From contig CM037795.1 of NCBI GenBank assembly GCA_021229015.1, forward strand, positions 395,648 through 459,647: DNA of 64,000 nt, read 5' to 3'. A program made the translations under genes and the position numbers. Of the stretch, positions 1 to 11,037 are shown one piece after another; position 1 is the stretch's first letter; each line of letters opens with the position of its first letter. Source of the stretch: Solen grandis. Its lineage: Eukaryota > Mollusca > Bivalvia > Adapedonta > Solenidae. The notes beneath the pieces were generated by a model, which saw only the letters and a list, made by a program, of their open reading frames with translations, did no database searches and had not been told where the DNA came from.

Positions 1-234
1 AGATACACTTTCTCACTCACCGGATAAACCTTCTCCATCCCGACATCAACCATATATTCTCTCTATCTCTTGGTAATTTTAGTGTAAACAGTGAATTGAT
101 ATCTGTATTGTAAGAGAAAAACCAATAATATGAAGGTCTATCACATATTATGAAATACCCTGTATACGAGCATATAATGATGGATACAATTTAGTTTCAT
201 TCATTTCTTCTCTTCCGCCTTTTCAGTGATGCAA

Positions 235-536
235 ACTGAGTTAATTCGGAAGAGGGGTGTTGTGGATTCGATGCCCGAACCCAAGTTCACGACATATTAA
301 AGTCGTTGAGATTGTACTGGTGGCTCCCTTGCTTGGCGCTCAGCATTTATACAGGGTAATTACAAAACTGTGTGGCTCGATGTTAGGATAATAAGACTGG
401 GTGTGAAACATTCCACATGAATACGGCGTGATACTGCAGTATGGCAGCATTATATCTGTCTCAAGTAGACATTGTCGCCAACTTACTGATATACTTTCGA
501 TGGAATGTTAAACCCAGCATACAAACAAACAAAAGA
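235..536 (+). mobile_element. Degenerate tRNA-derived SINE
   Basis: A box-B-like stretch (gtggattcgatgcc) lies near 263. It is followed by a body containing 'cttgcttggcgctcagc' and 'gcgtgatactgcagta', and the unit ends in 'gttaaacccagc' plus an (aaac)n tail. The same body occurs in reverse at 26741-27050 and 49920-50160. It is old and diverged, and no target duplication is clear. Confidence 0.6.
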
Positions 537-1560
537 ATATGATGAACATATACATATCATACTGAAATGACGAGTAAATCACAGACCCTGCGAGAATCAA
601 TAGGTAGTTTATGCTCGGCTTTACTGTTTGACCTAAGCTACCACGATCTAATTACTTCTTGAAATGCTGTCGGCGCATTTATTAGGGTTTGCTGCTTCCG
701 TTTTCTACTCCTGTCGACTGCTGGTCACGGAGGGCTAATTACAGTCTCATAATAAATTAAATGTAGTACTAGGATTCACACAGACTATCAGAATAATCAA
801 TAAGGATTTCACTGTTCTTAAGAGTATGATAATTAATCAAAGGATAAAGGTTTCAGTTATCAAATTACAATGAACATTTAGACATCTCTTTTACTTGAAA
901 AGACATGAAAGAGACACATTCGCTATAATTAGACTACTAATCAGTAATTTCGCCTCTACATATGGCAAAAAAATGTTTCTCTCCTGTCGCTTTGGCTTAA
1001 TTAGGATTTTTTGTTCTGTTGTTCGTTTGTTGGTTAGTTTTTTAAAATCTTTATTATGTTTCATCGCGGCGCACTATGCAGGACAAACATATTTTGTTCT
1101 TCTTCTAATACAGGTATGAGTATTAGACATATATACCTACACGATCCTGCATGACAGCTACGTATGTCAGATTGTGAAAAGCTGAACTACTTCTTCTCAA
1201 ACAAAATGTTAACAAGATCAAGTGCAAAAACCTAGGAAAATTTCAGATCATCGAAAATTGTACTTATGTCAATAATATTACTTTTTTGAGTACAGATTGT
1301 GAAAAGGTTTTAGTTGTATAGACAGAATGGTGTTGGATTAACATCGTAGGTGTGCTTTACTGTGTTCCAAAAATGTCAATAAATTTGTTATAAACTAATC
1401 AGATACATGATTTTTTAATATTTTCTTTTATTAGAGTGCTTTTAGCACACATGGGTCAGTCTAAATGGTTTCTAAATAGGTAGTACATGTATTTTAACAA
1501 TATTTTAGGCATGTAACTTAGTAAGACACATCTATCATGCATCGACCCATTCATCTCTCT
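537..1560. other. AT-rich stretch with no recognised gene
   Basis: Only short ORFs are present (the longest is 74 codons at 895-1119), with hydrophobic low-complexity translations. I see no protein family, splice-site pattern or RNA gene here. Confidence 0.5.
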
Positions 1561-1579
1561 CTACACATCTGTCATCCAG

Positions 1580-4500
1580 TCATCCACCTACCAATCTACT
1601 TATCCAGCCCGCTGTCGTCCAGTCATCCACCTACCAATATACTTATCCAGCCCCCTGTCGTCCAATCATCCACCTATCAATCTACTTATCCAGCCCGCTG
1701 TCATCCAGTCATCCACCTACCAATCTACTTATCCAGCCCGCTGTCGTCCAGTCATCCACCTACCAATATACTTATCCAGCCCCCTGTCGTCCAGTCATCC
1801 ACCTACCAATCTACTTATCCAGCCCGCTGTCATCCAGTCATCCACCTACCAATCTACTTATCCAGCCCCCTGTCGTCCAGTCATCCACCTACCAATCTAC
1901 TTATCCAGCCCCCTGTCGTCCAGTCATCCACCTACCAATATACTTATCCAGCCCACTGTCGTCCAGTCATCCTCCTACCAATCTACTTATCCAGCCCGCT
2001 GTCGTCCAGTCATCCACCTACCAATCTACTTATCCAGCCCGCTGTCATCCAGTCATCCACCTACCAATCTACTTATCCAGCCTGCTGTCATCCAGTCATC
2101 CACCTACCAATCTACTTATCCAGCCCCCTGTCGTCCAGTCATCCACCTACCAATCTACTTATCCAGCCCCCTGTCGTCCAGTCATCCACCTACCAATATA
2201 CTTATCCAGCCCACTGTCGTCCAGTCATCCTCCTACCAATATACTTATCCAGCCCGCTGTCGTCCAGTCATCCACCTACCAATATACTTATCCAGCCCGC
2301 TGTCGTCCAGTCATCCACCTACCAATATACTTATCCAGCCCCCTGTCGTCCAGTCATCCACCTACCAATATACTTATCCAGCCCGCTGTCGTCCAGTCAT
2401 CCACCTATCAATCTACTTATCCAGCCCACTGTCGTCCAGTCATCCACCTACCAATATACTTATCCAGCCCCCTGTCGTCCAGTCATCCACCTACCAATAT
2501 ACTTATCCAGCCCGCTGTCGTCCAGTCATCCACCTACCAATATACTTATCCAGCCCGCTGTCGTCCAGTCATCCACCTACCAATATACTTATCCAGCCCG
2601 CTGTCGTCCAGTCATCCACCTACCAATATACTTATCCAGCCCCCTGTCGTCCAGTCATCCACCTACCAATATACTTATCCAGCCCCCTGTCGTCCAGTCA
2701 TCCTCCTACCAATCTACTTATCCAGCCCCCTGTCGTCCAGTCATCCACCTACCAATATACTTATCCAGCCCACTGTCGTCCAGTCATCCACCTACCCAGC
2801 CCCTGTCTCCAGTCATCCACCTACCAATTACTTATCCAGCCCCCTGTCGTCCAGTCATCCACCTACCAATATACTTATCCAGCCCCTGTCGTCCAGTCAT
2901 CCACCTACCAATATACTTATCCAGCCCACTGTCGTCCAGTCATCCACCTACCAATCTACTTATCCAGCCCGCTGTCATCCAGTCATCCACCTACCAATCT
3001 ACTTATCCAGCCCCCTGTCATCCAGTCATCCACCTACCAATATACTTATCCAGCCCCTGTCGTCCAGTCATCCACCTACCAATATACTTATCCAGCCCCC
3101 TGTCGTCCAGTCATCCACCTACCAATCTACTTATCCAGCCCCCTGTCATCCAGTCATCCACCTACCAATATACTTATCCAGCCCCCTGTCGTCCAGTCAT
3201 CCACCTACCAATATACTTATCCAGCCCGCTGTCGTCCAGTCATCCACCTACCAATATACTTATCCAGCCCACTACCAATATACTTATCCAGCCCGCTGTC
3301 GTCCAGTCATCCACCTACCAATCTACTTATCCAGCCCCCTGTCATCCAGTCATCCACCTACCAATATACTTATCCAGCCCCCTGTCGTCCAGTCATCCAC
3401 CTACCAATATACTTATCCAGCCCCCTGTCGTCCAGTCATCCACCTACCAATATACTTATCCAGCCCGCTGTCATCCAGTCATCCACCTACCAATCTACTT
3501 ATCCAGCCCCCTGTCATCCAGTCATCCACCTACCAATATACTTATCCAGCCCGCTGTCATCCAGTCATCCACCTACCAATCTACTTATCCAGTCCGCTGT
3601 CGTCCAGTCATCCACCTACCAATCTACTTATCCAGCCCCCTGTCGTCCAGTCATCCACCTACCAATATACTTATCCAGCCCCCTGTCGTCCAGTCATCCT
3701 CCTACCAATCTACTTATCCAGCCCGCTGTCGTCCAGTCATCCACCTACCAATAAACTTATCCAGCCCGCTATCGTCCAGTCATCCACCTACCAATCTACT
3801 TATCCAGCCCGCTGTCGTCCAGTCATCCACCTACCAATCTACTTATCCAGCCCCCTGTCGTCCAGTCATCCACCTACCAATATACTTATCCAGCCCGCTG
3901 TCGTCCAGTCATCCACCTACCAATCTACTTATCCAGGCCGCTGTCGTCCAGTCATCCACCTATCAGTCTACTTATCCAGCCCGCTGTCGTCCAGTCATCC
4001 ACCTACCAATCTACTTATCTAGTCCGCTGTCGTCCAGTCATCCACCTACCAATCTACTTATCCAGCCCCTGTCGTCCAGTCATCCACCTACCAATATACT
4101 TATCCAGCCCCCTGTCGTCCAGTCATCCACCTACCAATCTACTTATCCAGGCCGCTGTCGTCCAGTCATCCACCTACCAATATACTTATCCACCCCGCTG
4201 TCGTCCAGTCATCCACCTACCAATCTACTTATCCAGCCCGCTGTCATCCAGTCATCCACCTACCAATATACTTATCCAGCCTGCTGTCGTCCAGTCATCC
4301 ACCTACCAATATACTTATCCAGCCCGCTGTCGTCCAGTCATCCACCTACCAATCTACTTATCCAGCCCGCTGTCGTCCAGTCATCCACCTACCAATATAC
4401 TTATCCAGCCTGCTGTCATCCAGTCATCCACCTACCAATCTACTTATCCAGCCCCCTGTCGTCCAGTCATCCACCTACCAATCTACTTATCCAGCCCCCT

Positions 4501-5450
4501 GTCGTCCAGTCATCCACCTACCAATTACTTATCCAGCCCCTGTCTCCAGTCATCCACCTACCAATATACTTATCCAGCCCCCTGTCGTCCAGTCATCCAC
4601 CTACCAATATACTTATCCAGCCCCCTGTCGTCCAGTCATCCACCTACCAATATACTTATCCAGCCCGCTGTCATCCAGTCATCCACCTACCAATATACTT
4701 ATCCAGCCCCCTGTCGTCCAGTCATCCACCTACCAATCTACTTATCCAGCCCCCTGTCGTCCAGTCATCCACCTACCAATATACTTATCCACCCGCTGTC
4801 GTCCAGTACCTACCAATTACTTATCCAGCCCCTGTCGTCCAGTCATCCACCTACCAATCTACTTATCCAGCCCCTGTCGTCCAGTCATCCACCTACCAAT
4901 ATACTTATCCAGCCCGCTGTCATCCAGTCATCCACCTACCACTCTACTTATCAACCCGCTGTCGTCCCAGTCATGCACCTACCCAGTCTACTTATCCAGC
5001 CCGCTGTCGTCCAGTCATCAACCTACCAATCTACTTATCTAACCCGCTGTCGTCCAGTCATGCACCTACCAATATACTTATCCAGCCCGCTGTCGTCCAG
5101 TCATCCACCTACCAATCTACTTATCCAGCCCGCTGTCGTCCAGTCATGCACCTACCAATATACTTATCCAGCCCGCTGTCGTCCAGTCATCCACCTACCA
5201 ATATACTTATCCAGCCCGCTGTCGTCCAGTCATCCACCTACCAATCTACTTATCCAGCCCGCTGTCGTCCAGTCATCCTCCTACCAATCTACTTATCCAG
5301 CCCGCTGTCATCCAGTCATCCACCTACCAATATACTTATCCAGCCCGCTGTCGTCCAGTCATCCTCCTACCAATCTACTTATCCAGCCCGCTGTCATCCA
5401 GTCATCCACCTACCAATATACTTATCCAGCCCGCTGTCATCCAGTCATGC
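1580..5450 (+). repeat. 43-bp minisatellite, about 90 units
   Basis: The unit reads roughly tccagtcatccacctaccaa followed by tctacttatccagcccgctg and tcg, 43 bp in all. Variant sites recur: aatCtac/aatAtac, ccCGctg/ccCCctg/ccCActg, and gtCGtcc/gtCAtcc. A few units carry 1-2 bp indels, mainly at 2790-2830, 3270, 4500-4560 and 4790-4830. None of the three forward frames has a stop in the unit, and 43 is not a multiple of 3. A 1324-codon ORF (1537-5511) therefore runs through all three frames with a 43-residue period. This is a repeat, not a gene. The outer end of the left arm of the large inverted repeat lies within this array. Confidence 0.95.
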
Positions 5451-5847
5451 ACCTTTTTGTCCGGAGCAATATTTAAAATATATACAAGGTATTTACTTAA
5501 AATATACATAGATGGTGATTAGGGAAAGTGCAGTGACCAAGAACCATAACTAACACAGTCCCATCTCCTTCTTTTATAATGAATTTTTTGTCTAGAACAT
5601 TGCTGAGAAAATATATTAGCTATTGTCTTGAAATTTATATATATATATATGCTGAGAAGGAGAAGTGCGGGTACCAAGAACCATAATTCTACCTGGACCC
5701 ATTATTTTGATAAACATCTATATATTCGTAAACGAAATGAAAGGAAAAATTCTAAAATTATTTTTGGACATTATGCTTACGTTTTGATTGTAAAGATGAA
5801 CTAGTTTTCTTTTTGAACGTGGATTTAATAACACTGCCAAGCATGCT
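5451..5847. other. Flank between minisatellite and Polinton-like element
   Basis: No gene. There is a short (TA)n run at about 5636-5652, which is much longer in the other arm. Two imperfect copies of 'accaagaaccataa' occur at about 5538 and 5671. The last six bases (5842-5847, catgct) are the target duplication of the element that follows. Confidence 0.6.
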
Positions 5848-6480
5848 AGTAGTAAATGGGCCTCTTTGGAGTCAAACAAACGGGCGCCATTTTGTTGACC
5901 TAGTTTCTTTTTTTAGTAATCTTTGTTACTATTTATAGTAACTCATTTGCATATAAGCATTTAAGGGTGTGTATTGCGCATGCGTAGCGGCCATTTTGGA
6001 TTATAGTAGGACATCATGAGCTATATTTAGAATGAAATCATGATCTATAGTTTGAATGACCTTATTGGTAGAATGACCTCATGTTTGTCTCAATGATGTA
6101 CAGAGCTGACTTGTACATTCAACCTAAGGCTTGATGAAATATATGAATCTGAAGAATCATATCTGAACATGTACACTGTGATCATGGGAACCCTGCTGTG
6201 AAAGTGATTAACTTTTTCTCAACACCGGATCTTCGGTATGAACATGAAGTGGCATCCAGCTGTGAAAGTCATTAAATGCATGGCCTTTTTTCTGCTCTGA
6301 CATTTAGTCATTTGAGTATACGAATATTTTTATTTTGATTTTTTAGACCTCAATTTTTTTATGTTGTTTTTGTGCAAATCAAGTCTAAATACATGATTGA
6401 TCCGATATTGATTATTTATCGATTTTTGTTATAAAAAAAATATTTTCCTTTTTTCACTAACATTTAGTCATTTGAGCATA
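5848..6480 (+). repeat. Left terminal inverted repeat of Polinton-like element
   Basis: Its reverse complement is found at about 9170-10487. It includes 'caaaatggcgcccg' (inverted), 'ccgctacgcatgcgcaat' (inverted) and one copy of the unit containing 'gtgaaagtcattaaatgcat'. The inner boundary is judged by eye. Confidence 0.75.
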
Positions 6481-6559
6481 CAAATAGTAAGTAGCTTCAA
6501 AATAGATCTGTTGTTTTGATTTTCATTCGAATTATTGTCAATTATCGATTTTATTGATC

Positions 6560-6960
6560 CCCCCCCCTTTTTTTTAAAGGTACAATGTTTAAAGGTAATA
6601 TCTCCCATAGTTATTAACCGATTTGTTTCATTTTCATAGCTATGGAAAGCGCAAAGTGAGATCTTTACTTTGAACTCTCTTAACCGTAAGTCCATGATAA
6701 ATACAAAGCTGAAACGACGTCATCAAATGTAAAAAATGACTCTATCTTCCATAGTTGTTATCCGATTTGAATATTTTTTATAGCTATGAAAAGCTCTAAG
6801 TGAGATGTATACTTAGAACTCTCTATGACGTTATCAAATGTAAAAATGACCCTTTATAGTAAAATGAAATTTATACAATGAATTCGCTTTACCGGAAGTC
6901 CATGATCCTTTAAAACCGGAAATGACTACATTCTATGTGAAACTGACCCTTTCTTCATTA
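6560..6960 (+). repeat. About 130-bp direct repeats upstream of the ATPase gene
   Basis: Around three imperfect copies contain 'catagctatg(g/a)aaag', 'agtgagat' and 'gaactctct', followed by 'ccggaagtccatgat'. They lie between the terminal repeat and the first ORF. The right-arm element has more copies (about 47050-47500). They could be a promoter or replication-associated array, but nothing in the sequence proves a role. Confidence 0.6.
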
Positions 6961-7151
6961 GTTTGAACTTCGAGGGTAGAAAAATCATACGAAAGTCTTG
7001 TCCTATAAGATGGACAATTTCATGAACTACAACGAGGGATTTTCAGAGCCGGATATAGAGATGTGTTAACACTGATTAATATAGGAACAAGCAGGATCAA
7101 AGTCTAAAAAACTTATAAGAGGAAGTGCCTCCTATTTTCAGTTCATAAAAC

Positions 7152-8127
7152 ATGTTTTCTATAAAGTGTTTAGAGTGTGAACAAGAATTCACAAGAAGGG
7201 ACAATATGTTAAGACATTGTGCATTTAAACACGGAAATGGAAAGACAGTCAATGAAACGCCTCCTCCTCCGGAATTAACTCCTCCTCCTCCAGGAGGAGG
7301 AGTTCATCCTCTTTCTCCTCCTCAGGGAGGAGGTTCGATATTTCAGGGAGTACAGACACAAAAGAAAGTTAGGAAAATAACTCCTTCAACATTAACTAAT
7401 GGACAGGAATTTGTTTTTCAACATCCCTTTACGTGTATGGTCAGCGGACCGACCTCTTGCGGTAAAACTTACTTCGTATCACAGCTACAACAGAGGGCTT
7501 ATGAAAAACTGCGTCCCGCTCCACAACGTATTATCTGGTTATACAAGAGATTGCAACCGTTATATGACGAAATACAAAGAAACGTTTTTCCGGAAGTAGA
7601 ATTCAAAAAAGGAGCACCTTTTAATCTGGAAAAAGATGAATTTTTGGACCCTAGAGTCAAAAATGTGATCATATTAGACGACATGGCTACGGAAGCGGTG
7701 AAAGACCAACGAGTGACCGATTTATTCACGGAAGGTAGCCACCATCGAAATCTGTCTGTCATCGCTCTTAACCAAAACCTGTATTTCAGCAAAGATCCTA
7801 CCCAGAGACGAAATTGCCATTATCTGGTATTATTTAACAACCCTGTAGACAGACAAAAGATTATGACCCTTGCCCGACAAATGTACCCCAGTAACCCCCA
7901 AGAACTGTTAAGACCTTTTTAAAAAGGCTGTTAGTCATCCCTATGGCTATTTACTCGTAGATTTAAAGCCACTTACACCAGCTTCACTGCACATGCGCAC
8001 AAATGTGATGGAATTTATAAGAGAAACAGATTGTAGAATGAAACTACCAAACGATATACAGAGACAGGATACTGTTCAACATCATGATTTCTTGCGACGA
8101 CTGCGGTTCTATGTTTTCGGACATTAG
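7152..8127 (+). pseudogene. Zinc-finger/A32-like DNA-packaging ATPase, frameshifted near its C-terminus
   Basis: The ATG-to-stop ORF is 256 codons (7152-7922). Residues 8-30 form a C2H2 finger (C-x2-C-x12-H-x4-H), followed by a Pro/Gly-rich linker at about 38-63. A Walker A motif GPTSCGKT lies at about residue 99 and a Walker B motif VIILDD at about 174, with ALNQN further on as the likely sensor region. This matches the FtsK/HerA-type packaging ATPases of Polintons and related viruses, which pump DNA into capsids. The ORF stops at 7920 right after a run of five T. The other arm has four T there, and past that point the next frame stays open to 8127 with a conserved-looking segment containing GYLLVDLKP. 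The ancestral gene was probably about 324 residues, so the early stop is likely a one-base insertion or a base-call error. Confidence 0.8.
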
Positions 8128-8377
8128 TAACTTACAAATACATTTTAGAGCATGGTGTTCAGCGGTGTTGAAAAGAAAAGCTGAACATATTAGTAATGAA
8201 GATGAGCCTACGAGTAAAGTAGGCCGTCGAGATTGGATCACCTGCGATAATGGTTCTGATAATGAAAGTTCTATGGACGAACAAGACTTCATTGAAGACA
8301 TAAATGAATATTTCGAATCCTTAGCCCAAAAAGCTGGTGAGAAAACGGAAACAATTTGGGATGAAAAATACTATTAA
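8084..8377 (+). CDS. Small zinc-finger protein of the Polinton-like element
   Basis: This 97-residue ORF starts with a compact zinc-binding motif, C-x2-C-x12-H-x4-C, at residues 4-25. A basic patch (KRKAEH) and an acidic, Ser-rich C-terminal half (about residues 61-77) follow. The finger resembles the one at the N-terminus of the ATPase encoded just upstream, and the start overlaps the extended ATPase frame by about 44 bases. It is probably a DNA- or RNA-binding accessory protein of the element. I recognise no catalytic function. The other arm's copy is broken by single-base deletions. Confidence 0.6.
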   Translation: MISCDDCGSMFSDISNLQIHFRAWCSAVLKRKAEHISNEDEPTSKVGRRDWITCDNGSDNESSMDEQDFIEDINEYFESLAQKAGEKTETIWDEKYY

Positions 8378-8384
8378 TATAGAA

Positions 8385-8672
8385 ATGAAGGAAACTCAGA
8401 ACAGAAAGCCCGTTCAAAAGCCTACGAGTTTTTCTTTGAAGACTATAAAAAAAGAATTCATGCGAATGTATACAGATTTTTTGAGAACAGCGGCTCAACT
8501 AGAATGAAGCGTCGTTCATCAGAAAATTTTTCGAGAAATTTTGGATTCAGACAATAAAAAGAAAGTGATTAAACGAGTATTGAAAAAGTACAATCATTGG
8601 TTCGATGAGGTCAATGGTCACGGAGAGATAGATTCGGAATCTAGTGTTGATGATGATGATGATGATGAATAA
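8385..8672 (+). pseudogene. Small acidic-tailed ORF interrupted by one in-frame TGA
   Basis: An ATG lies 8 bases after the previous stop and opens a frame of 96 codons that ends at TAA 8670-8672. It has a single in-frame TGA at 8505-8507 (codon 41). The first part is basic (KPVQKP, LKTIKKEF), the middle is Lys-rich (KKKVIKRVLKKY), and the end is a run of Asp. The reading frame is the same on both sides of the TGA, so one substitution explains the break. The TGA is also in the other arm's copy, so it predates the arms' divergence. Function unknown. Confidence 0.55.
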
Positions 8673-8716
8673 GTTTATAAGGGGGGAGGACTAATAGACA
8701 TAAATAAAAACTAATA

Positions 8717-9022
8717 ATGAACATTGACAGATGGTCACAACATTTTCGCCTCATGGCCGAAGGAAAACTACGTCCTAATCATAAAGGACACTACGTTGTA
8801 GAAAAAATACAGACTGGTGGCACATCTAAAGAACCGACCATTCAATGTGTTACCCCTGTGGCACAAGCGGTAGGAATGGCCAAGTCAGAACTCAAGAGAC
8901 AAGACTCCCCACCTAGGGAAAGAAAGTCTACTTCCATGAAACGTCAGAATATGAGTTCCCCTGTAAAATCAAACAAAAAATTTCGAAGAAAAATTGTAGA
9001 ACAGAAAATGTGTGCATGTTAA
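8717..9022 (+). CDS. Small basic protein of the Polinton-like element
   Basis: This is a 101-residue ORF. The N-terminal half has an ordered look (RWSQHFRLMAEG, GHYVVEK, VTPVAQAVGMAKSEL). The C-terminal half is strongly basic and Ser/Pro-rich (residues 61-95), as in small nucleic-acid-binding virion proteins. Small ORFs of this type occur beside the ATPase in Polintons, but I cannot assign a specific name. A TATA-like 'tttataa' lies about 45 bases upstream. Confidence 0.6.
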   Translation: MNIDRWSQHFRLMAEGKLRPNHKGHYVVEKIQTGGTSKEPTIQCVTPVAQAVGMAKSELKRQDSPPRERKSTSMKRQNMSSPVKSNKKFRRKIVEQKMCAC

Positions 9023-9169
9023 AACGATTTGAATTGCAAAATAAAATAAGTAATAGATTTAAATTGTATAATTGTAGAACGGAAAATGTGTGCATATGAA
9101 AGCGAATTGTATTGAAAAATAAAATAAGTAACAGATTGAAAATGTGTTTTCTTTGACAATAGAAAAAAT

Positions 9170-10487
9170 TTTTTTAATATAATTGACTAAATGTTAGTGG
9201 AAAAAAGGGAAAATAATGATTTTTGAATTTAAACAACAATCGATAAATAATCAATATCGAATTAGTTATCTATGTGTTAAGACTTAATTCGCACTAAAAC
9301 AATATCAATAAACTGATTTCTAAAATCAAAATAATAAAGTTCCTATATTCAAATGACTAAATGTTAGAGCAGAAAAAGGGCCATGCATTTAATGACTTTC
9401 ACAGCTTGATGCCACTTCATGTTCATACCGAAGATCTGGTGTTGGGGAAAAGTTAATCACTTTCACGGCAGAGTTCCCATGATCACAGAGTACATGTTCA
9501 GATATGATTCTTCAGATCCATGCATTTAATGACTTTCACAGCTGGATGCCACTTCATGTTCTTACCGGAGATCCGGTGTCGGGGAAAAGTTAATCACTTT
9601 CACAGCAGTGTTCCCATGATCACAGAGTACACGTTCAGACATGATTCTTCAGATCCATGCATTTAATGACTTTCACAGCTGGATGCCACTTCATGTTCTT
9701 ACCGAAGATCTGGTGTTGGGGAAAAGTTAATGACATTTCTCAGTGGGGTTCCAATGAAAACAGTGTATGTTCTCACGCTTTGGACTAAAAATAGAGACCG
9801 GAAACACTTTGACCATAAATGGAAAACACATTAAAATAGTTACCGGAAATGAATTCATTCTCATGGAAGACAGGGAACTGTTCACATCGTAAGTGTTTCT
9901 CTTTGAAAATAATGTATCATTTTATTTTGACTTATGTATTTATTGAGTTAATTTTTATTTTCTATATTACATATTTATACATTTATTCTTACTTATTTTA
10001 ATGTTGTTTTTTTTCCTTTTTTTAAAGTAGTGATTTTACCAATTGTATTTTCTATTTATTGCTGTCATTATTTTCTCATACGGTGTTTGAATTGTCCATT
10101 GTACACCATGAGTCTCCGCCTAGGGCTAAGGACCTGACCCTCAATGCCCGTGATCAAGCCCTAGGTTGAATGTACAAGTCAGCTCTGTACATCATTGAGA
10201 CAAACATGAGGTCATTCTACTAATAAGGTCATTCTAACTATAGATCATGATGTCATTCTAAATATAGCTCATGATGTCATACTATAATCCAAAATGGCCG
10301 CTACGCATGCGCAATACACACATAAGAAATAAAATGGCCGCCTACAACATGGCCACTACGCGTCATACCCTAAAATGCTTATATGCAAATGAGTTACTAT
10401 AAATAATAACAAAGATTGCTAAAAATAGAAACTAGGTCAACAAAATGGCGCCCGTTTGTTTGACTCTAAAGAGGCCCATTTACTACT
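9170..10487 (-). repeat. Right terminal inverted repeat with internal tandem copies
   Basis: This is the reverse complement of 5848-6480, expanded by about 2.7 tandem copies of a roughly 145-bp unit (9380-9760) containing 'atgcatttaatgactttcac' and 'gatcacagagtac'. The opposite terminal repeat carries one copy. An AT-rich non-repeat insert follows at 9780-10150. Confidence 0.75.
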
Positions 10488-10930
10488 CATGCTGTCCTTA
10501 GACAGTTCTTGTTTTCTTTCATCTTAGAATAACCAAACTCTAAAGATACTTTATGCAATAATATCAAAGTTCCTAATTCAGTATGGTTCTCGTATACTGA
10601 GATTTTAAGGTGCCTCCTTTCAGAATTTACCACCATCATGTTTAGTGAACTGAACACTGACCGTGCTTTCTTTTTACGTTCTGGTGTGATCGTTTAATAA
10701 TTTACCTAGATCAGTCATATTGAAATCATTTCAATAAAACGAGCGATATATTATGTCTCCTAAAACGCGAATCTAACTTGTTTACCATGGATTTAAAATG
10801 AATAATTTCTTTCCAGAGTGAACCAGAAAGAAAATTCTACTTTTTATCTAACCTGAGCTCAATGTGCTCAAGCTGAGCTTTTGTGATCACCCTGCGTACG
10901 TCGTCGTCCCTTGTGCGTTGTCAACAATTA
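10488..10930. other. Unassigned stretch
   Basis: Apart from the target duplication catgct at 10488-10493, nothing is recognised: no ORF over 60 codons, no tandem repeat and no RNA gene. Confidence 0.5.
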
Positions 10931-10961
10931 GCTTTAAAACAACATCTCCTCTGAAACCGCT

Positions 10962-11037
10962 CGTCCATTGAATGTCAGAAGGGGCTATCAGCCTTCTTTT
11001 TACATATGCTGATAGCCCTTCTGGCTTTCAATGGACG
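10962..11037. mobile_element. 76-bp hairpin insertion flanked by CGCT
   Basis: The two halves (10962-10991 and 11009-11037) are nearly perfect inverted copies: cgtccattga...ctatcag against ctgatag...tcaatggacg. A 17-base loop separates them. CGCT flanks it directly on both sides (10958-10961 and 11038-11041). The neighbouring repeat copies at about 11650 and 11965 lack it and show the empty site. It is a miniature palindromic element of unknown family. Confidence 0.65.

Larger units (their letters stand above)
5848..10487 (+). mobile_element. Non-autonomous Polinton/Maverick-type element, left-arm copy
   Basis: The element is 4640 bp long. It is bounded by long terminal inverted repeats beginning agtagtaaatgggcctc and ending gaggcccatttactact, and it is flanked by the direct repeat catgct (5842-5847 and 10488-10493). 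Long inverted repeats with AG...CT ends and a 6-bp target duplication are known features of Polintons. Inside are a zinc-finger/packaging-ATPase gene and three small ORFs on the plus strand. There is no DNA polymerase B, retroviral-type integrase, protease or capsid gene, so it cannot be autonomous. The same target duplication (read as agcatg) flanks the copy in the other arm, so the insertion predates the split of the two arms. Confidence 0.85.

Noticed and set aside
1580..5450. CRISPR-like array
   Set aside because: Units are directly adjacent without unique spacers, and the genome is eukaryotic.
1537..5511. Large repeat-protein gene of 1324 codons
   Set aside because: It is a 43-bp minisatellite without stops in any forward frame. 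The start and end are just where the array meets ordinary DNA, and the overlapping ORF at 4973-5476 reads the same repeat in another frame.
8044..8301. Minus-strand ORFs within the Polinton-like element (8044-8301, 8289-8498, 7499-7792)
   Set aside because: They are antisense shadows of the plus-strand genes, which have recognisable motifs.
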